This document shows, piece by piece, positions 60,437-64,000 of a stretch of DNA of 64,000 nt. A program made the position numbers and the translations under genes. The notes under the pieces are model-generated. The model made no database searches. It worked only from the letters and a program-made list of their open reading frames with translations, and was not told the DNA's origin. Within the stretch, counting starts at the first letter, position 1, and every line of letters starts with the position of its first letter. Where the stretch lies: contig BMVA01000013.1 in the NCBI GenBank assembly GCA_014650475.1, positions 1 through 64,000 on the forward strand. The letters run 5' to 3'. The DNA comes from Streptomyces albogriseolus. Its GTDB lineage: Bacteria > Actinomycetota > Actinomycetes > Streptomycetales > Streptomycetaceae.

Positions 60437-61537
60437 CTAAGGGGGTGGGCGCAGCGGCAGGACGAGGGTGAAGCGCGCACCCTGCCCTCGCCCCGGTGAG
60501 GACGCCGTGACGTCTCCGCCGTGCGCACGTGCGATTCCCCGGGCGATCGTCAGGCCGACGCCCGAACCGGAGGAGCGGCGGGGCTGACCGGGTGCGCGGT
60601 AGAAGCGTTCGAAGACGCGCTCGACGTCCTCTGCGGCCAGACCCACGCCGGTGTCCGTCACGACGACCTCACCGAGGCTGCCGGAGCCGCGTGCGCTGAT
60701 CGTGACGGTGCCGTCGGCGGGGGTGGCGAGCAGGGCGTTGCCCAGCAGGTTGGTCAGTACCTGGGTGATCCGGTCCGGATCGGCGCGTACCGGTACGACC
60801 GTGTCGGCGTCGACGACCAGCGTGAGGTGCGCATCGTCGAACTGGGGCGCGAGCCGCGCGGCGGCGCGTCGGGCCAGGTCCGACAGGTCGGCGTCGACGA
60901 GATGTAGGTCGAGGCGCTGTTCCTCGGCGCGGGACAGGCCGGACAGGTCGTCGGCGAGCCGGTGCAGCCGGCGCAGTTCCTCGCTGAGGGAGGCCAGGGT
61001 GTCCGGGCTCGCGGTGAACACACCGTCGATCAGGCCCTCGACGTAGCCGTCGAGTGCGGTCAGGGGGGTCCGCATCTCGTGGGCGACGTCGCCGAGCAGG
61101 CGGGTGCGCCGTGTCTCGGTGTCGGCCAGGGTGTGCCCGAGGGTGTTGACGTCGGTTGCCAGCGCGGCCAGTTCCGGTTCGGACGGAAGCGGGACGTCGA
61201 CGTCGTACCGTCCGCCGGCGATCCTCCGGGTCGCGGTACGCACGGCATCCAGCGGGCGCAGCAGGCGGCGGGTGGCGAACGCCGCGAGGACTCCGGCGGC
61301 GGCGACACCGGCCAGGACGCCCACGAGCAGGGCGGTGTTGAGCGCGGTCTGGAAGGCGGCGTGCACCTGTGCGCCCGTCGCCGGGCCCACGCCGGGCATG
61401 TGGCCGTTCATCATCCCCATACGCTGGTCGAACAGATGCGGCGCGAGCAGCCGTACTGTCAGATAGGCCACGAGGGCGCCGACCACGGCCACGGCGGTGT
61501 GGGAGACGAACAGCCGCAGGGGCAGGCGCGCCCTCAT
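60437..61537 (-). CDS. sensor histidine kinase with Met/His-rich loop
   Basis: This 366-aa protein has TM1 (about 8-30), an extracytoplasmic loop rich in Met and His (HLFDQRMGMMNGHMPGVG), TM2 (about 65-87) and a HAMP domain. The phosphoacceptor is His153 in DVAHEMRTPLTALDGY. The ATPase domain has NLLGNALLATP, VVVTDTGVGL and SSGSGVGLTIARGIAR. The loop composition suggests sensing of Cu(I) or Ag(I), as in CusS-like kinases. It is coupled by ATGA to its regulator. Confidence 0.9.
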   Translation of the reverse strand: MRARLPLRLFVSHTAVAVVGALVAYLTVRLLAPHLFDQRMGMMNGHMPGVGPATGAQVHAAFQTALNTALLVGVLAGVAAAGVLAAFATRRLLRPLDAVRTATRRIAGGRYDVDVPLPSEPELAALATDVNTLGHTLADTETRRTRLLGDVAHEMRTPLTALDGYVEGLIDGVFTASPDTLASLSEELRRLHRLADDLSGLSRAEEQRLDLHLVDADLSDLARRAAARLAPQFDDAHLTLVVDADTVVPVRADPDRITQVLTNLLGNALLATPADGTVTISARGSGSLGEVVVTDTGVGLAAEDVERVFERFYRAPGQPRRSSGSGVGLTIARGIARAHGGDVTASSPGRGQGARFTLVLPLRPPP

Positions 61538-62223
61538 CGCGGCCGGCCCACGAACTTGTAGCCCACGCCGCGCACCGTGGCGATCAGATGGGGATCGCTC
61601 GCGTCGTCACCCAGCCGTGCCCGCAGACTGCGGATGTGGACGTCGACGACGCGCTCGTCGCCGTAGAAGTCGTAACCCCATACGCGCTGCAGCAGTTGCG
61701 CGCGTGAGAACACCCGGCCCGGCGCGTCGGCCAGCGCGGCGAGTAGGTCGAACTCAAGGCTCGACAGAGCCACTTGCTTCCCTTCCACCGTCACCTCGCG
61801 GCCGGCGGGGTCGATGGTCAGGCCGTCGAAACGCAGCGGTGCGTCCTGGTCGGCCTGTGTTCCCCTGCCGCGGCGCAGCACCGCCTTCACCCGGGCCGTG
61901 ACCTCGCGCGGGCTGAACGGCTTGGTCACGTAGTCGTCCGCACCCACGCCGAGTCCGACGAGCTTGTCGACCTCCTCCGCCCGTGCCGTGACCATGATCA
62001 CGTAGGTGTCGGTGAAGCCGCGCAGCTGCCGGAGGACCTCCAGTCCGTCGATCCCCGGCAGCATCACGTCCAGGAGCACCAGGTCGGGCGGATCGCCGCG
62101 GAGCGCGGCGAGCGCCGTCTCCCCGTCGGCGGCCTCCGCCACCTGGAATCCGTCCGCCTCCAGATAGCCCCGCAGGACTCTCCGGATGTGCGGCTCGTCG
62201 TCGACCACCAGCACCCGCCGCAT
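61534..62223 (-). CDS. OmpR-family response regulator
   Basis: This 229-aa protein starts at ATG behind GAGGAG. The receiver domain has VLVVDDEPHIRRVLRGYLEA, the Asp in LVLLDVMLPGIDG and the Lys in DDYVTKPFSPREV. The winged-helix output has FDLLAALADAPGRVFSRAQL, VDVHIRSLRARLGDDASDPH and TVRGVGYKFVGRPR. It pairs with the downstream kinase. Its targets may include the divergent or nearby His/Met-rich gene. Confidence 0.92.
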   Translation of the reverse strand: MRRVLVVDDEPHIRRVLRGYLEADGFQVAEAADGETALAALRGDPPDLVLLDVMLPGIDGLEVLRQLRGFTDTYVIMVTARAEEVDKLVGLGVGADDYVTKPFSPREVTARVKAVLRRGRGTQADQDAPLRFDGLTIDPAGREVTVEGKQVALSSLEFDLLAALADAPGRVFSRAQLLQRVWGYDFYGDERVVDVHIRSLRARLGDDASDPHLIATVRGVGYKFVGRPR

Positions 62224-62323
62224 GGGCTCACTCCTCAAACGACACCACGACCAGGCAGCACCGTATGCGTGACTGCCTGGCCGCACCCAACCACTCACCC
62301 TCGGACAGAGGGCAGGGCCGGTG

Positions 62324-62812
62324 TCACATGCTGCCCATCCGCATGCCCATCGGTCCGTGACCCGCGCCGGTGCCATGGGCGTTGTCCACCATGCTGTCGA
62401 TGTGGCTCTTGGCCTGCACGAGCTTCGACTTCCTCTGCTCGGCCGTCAGCGTGGTGTTGTCGTCGAGCTCGCTCTCGACCGCCGCGAGCATCGCGTCCTT
62501 GAGCCCGGAGACCGACTTGCCCTGCGCCTTGGCGATGTCCGCGAGCGACTTGCCCGCGTGCATCTGGCTCTGCAGGTCGGTGCGGCTCAGGCCGAGGTAC
62601 TTCGCAGCGGCGTCCATGGGCGCGTGTTCGCCGAACCCCATGCCGTGCATGCCGCCGCCGCACATCCGGTTCGGCGAGGCGGACGCCGTGCTTGCGGCAG
62701 GCGAGCCCGTCGTGCCAGTCGCCGCCTGCGCGATACCGACGCCGCCGGCGAGTGCTCCGGCAACCCCGAGCGCCACCAGTCCTCGCGTCACGTCCTTACG
62801 GTTCAGCTTCAT
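62324..62812 (-). CDS. exported His/Met-rich protein
   Basis: This 162-aa protein has a signal peptide (about 1-30, ending AQA). The mature protein has NRMCGGGMHGMGFGEHAPMD and the C-terminal GHGPMGMRMGSM. Between them are two helical repeats (YLGLSRTDLQSQMHAGKSLA, DIAKAQGKSVSGLKDAMLAA) like DUF2680-type exported proteins. The terminal Met/His/Cys clusters fit a periplasm-side copper buffer. It lies directly upstream of the regulator/kinase pair on the same strand. Confidence 0.78.
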   Translation of the reverse strand: MKLNRKDVTRGLVALGVAGALAGGVGIAQAATGTTGSPAASTASASPNRMCGGGMHGMGFGEHAPMDAAAKYLGLSRTDLQSQMHAGKSLADIAKAQGKSVSGLKDAMLAAVESELDDNTTLTAEQRKSKLVQAKSHIDSMVDNAHGTGAGHGPMGMRMGSM

Positions 62813-62987
62813 CGCTCTCGGCTCCCTGGTTCGTGTTCCGGCACTTGTCGAGCAGGTTCATCGGTGGCGCCCGACCCGGCGTGCGTAGCCCCGTCCCGGC
62901 CCGATGTCCCTACTCACCAGCATCGGAGCGGGCCGTGAAGCAACGACCGGCGCTCGTATGAAGCGTCTGTGAAGGCAGACCGGAACC

Positions 62988-64000
62988 TCACGTGGCGGTG
63001 GTGCGCACGGCCCGGCGGAACAGCAGCGCGGCCGTGAACGTGAGGCCCGCGAGCCAGGCGAGGGCGATGAGCAGCGGGCCGGTCTCGTCGAAGGACGCGG
63101 TGAGCGCGGCGTCGTACAGGACCCGCGAGGCGCCGTAGCCGGGCAGGGCCCGACCCAGGCCGGACACCTCGGAGTTGAGCATGGGACTCTGCTCGATGCC
63201 GAGGTCGAGGAACGGCACCAGGAAGGCGATGAACACGCCACCGACCCGCCCGACGAACGAGCCGATCAGCACGCCGATGAGGCCGTAGGTGAGACCTAGC
63301 AAGAGGTTGGCGACGAGGTAGAGACCCCATTGGCGGGCGTCGAACAGGGCCGCCGTGACGGCCACGGAGGCCGCGGTCGCGATCAGCGCACCCAGGGCGA
63401 CGACGGACAGCCGGGCCACGAGCAGGCTGCGCGCTCGCAGCCCGGCCAGGACGAGACGCTGGTCGCCGGAGCGCGCCTGAAGGACGGTGAACAGTCCGAC
63501 GAGCGCGGCGAGCGAGGCAATGGAGACCGGGGCCATGAAGCCGGGATGGGCGTCGGGGAACCAGAACCGCACCGCGACCCGGCGGCCGTTCTCGGGGAGC
63601 AGCATGGACTGGTACTCCTCCGGGGTGGTGACCGCGGCGAGCAGGATGAAGACGGTCGGCACGGCGATCAGCAGCGCCCACAGCACGCGATTGCGGCCGG
63701 CTTCGCGCAGCCCCATCCGCAGGGCGGTGGCCAGTTGGCCCGCCCGGTGGCGCGGCCGTGCGGCACGGCTGGTGGCGGCGACGACCGTCCAGCTGACGGT
63801 GAGCGCGGCGGCGGTCCATACGAGCGCCCAGCCGAGGTCACCGATGCGGCCACCGTGGCGGGACGGCAGGTCCATCATCCACAGCGCCGCGAAGTGCGTC
63901 GGCAGGGGACGCGTCACCACCCGGTCCGCTGAGCCGAACGCCGGCCCGAGGAAGACGTCCAGGATCCACACGAAGAAGACGAGGACGGTGCCGTTGACCG
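62988..64000 (-). CDS. ABC transporter permease, 5' end outside the window
   Basis: The open frame runs to the window edge, so the start is not seen; at least 337 residues. Several TM segments: LVWTAAALTVSWTVVAATSR, VLWALLIAVPTVFILLAAVT, LLVARLSVVALGALIATAAS, VFIAFLVPFLDLGIEQSPML. This is the ABC-2 type permease pattern (MpalNYM-like). The matching ATPase gene would be expected beyond 64 kb. Confidence 0.8.
   Translation of the reverse strand, partial: VNGTVLVFFVWILDVFLGPAFGSADRVVTRPLPTHFAALWMMDLPSRHGGRIGDLGWALVWTAAALTVSWTVVAATSRAARPRHRAGQLATALRMGLREAGRNRVLWALLIAVPTVFILLAAVTTPEEYQSMLLPENGRRVAVRFWFPDAHPGFMAPVSIASLAALVGLFTVLQARSGDQRLVLAGLRARSLLVARLSVVALGALIATAASVAVTAALFDARQWGLYLVANLLLGLTYGLIGVLIGSFVGRVGGVFIAFLVPFLDLGIEQSPMLNSEVSGLGRALPGYGASRVLYDAALTASFDETGPLLIALAWLAGLTFTAALLFRRAVRTTAT

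Overview
This is high-GC actinomycete DNA, almost certainly Streptomyces. Codons are strongly GC3-biased. Shine-Dalgarno sites are weak to moderate, and GTG/TTG starts and ATGA/GTGA/TTGA overlaps are common. It carries WhiB, DUF317 and DUF4913 proteins, an LAxTG surface protein and a MAB_1171c/ImmA/XRE cassette. No rRNA, tRNA or core housekeeping operon is present. The window looks like an accessory region: a large plasmid or a chromosome arm.

Layout. (1) 0.2-13.3 kb, all plus strand: small plasmid-type genes, including four mutually related helical proteins, a RelE-like protein and DUF4913/DUF317 proteins. Within them is a coupled block of a tandem HxlR-type regulator, a second winged-helix protein, two MFS exporters, a 47-aa peptide, an ATP-grasp ligase and a HAD protein. 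An LAxTG protein and a strong terminator close the run. (2) 13.4-18.9 kb: a scar of a broken IstB and an IS5-type transposase, then DUF317-type genes, a direct repeat and a small membrane protein, and a lipoprotein. (3) 18.9-26.2 kb, minus strand: a mobilisation/replication module with a relaxase, a MobC-like protein carrying a dense palindrome array, a multi-TM protein, a WhiB with an extra HTH, a zinc-finger protein, and a winged-helix putative Rep with embedded iteron-like repeats. (4) 27.0-30.7 kb: XRE regulator, ImmA peptidase, MAB_1171c-like membrane protein and amidase, overlapping or closely spaced.

(5) 31-64 kb: a metal, redox and envelope-stress island with visible decay. It holds a secreted metzincin-like protein, a Met-rich lipoprotein, an L,D-transpeptidase, a TetR with two DHA2 exporters, two P1B ATPases (one CPD type; one cupredoxin-ATPase-YHS fusion), an orphan bc-type cytochrome b, and two SHOCT proteins. 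A tightly spaced run follows: FtsH, MFS, glycosyltransferase-YHS fusion, GalT, LPG-synthase-like membrane protein, DUF2933 protein, PspA, PspAA and M48 peptidase. It ends with a copper-type two-component system, a His/Met-rich exported protein and an ABC permease. Broken genes lie among these: NarL regulator, CsoR, ABC ATPase, ICMT-like methyltransferase, a DUF2933 paralogue, and a response regulator joined to a multicopper oxidase.

The best candidate for an undescribed system is this island. Four loci in it share an exact 15-bp palindrome, RCTAA-N5-TTAGT, just upstream of the L,D-transpeptidase, the CPD ATPase, the divergent SHOCT/cupredoxin-ATPase pair and the DUF2933-PspA-M48 operon. A fifth, one-mismatch copy precedes the Met-rich lipoprotein. 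This suggests one regulon linking metal export, membrane-protein quality control and envelope repair. The regulator is not evident in the window.
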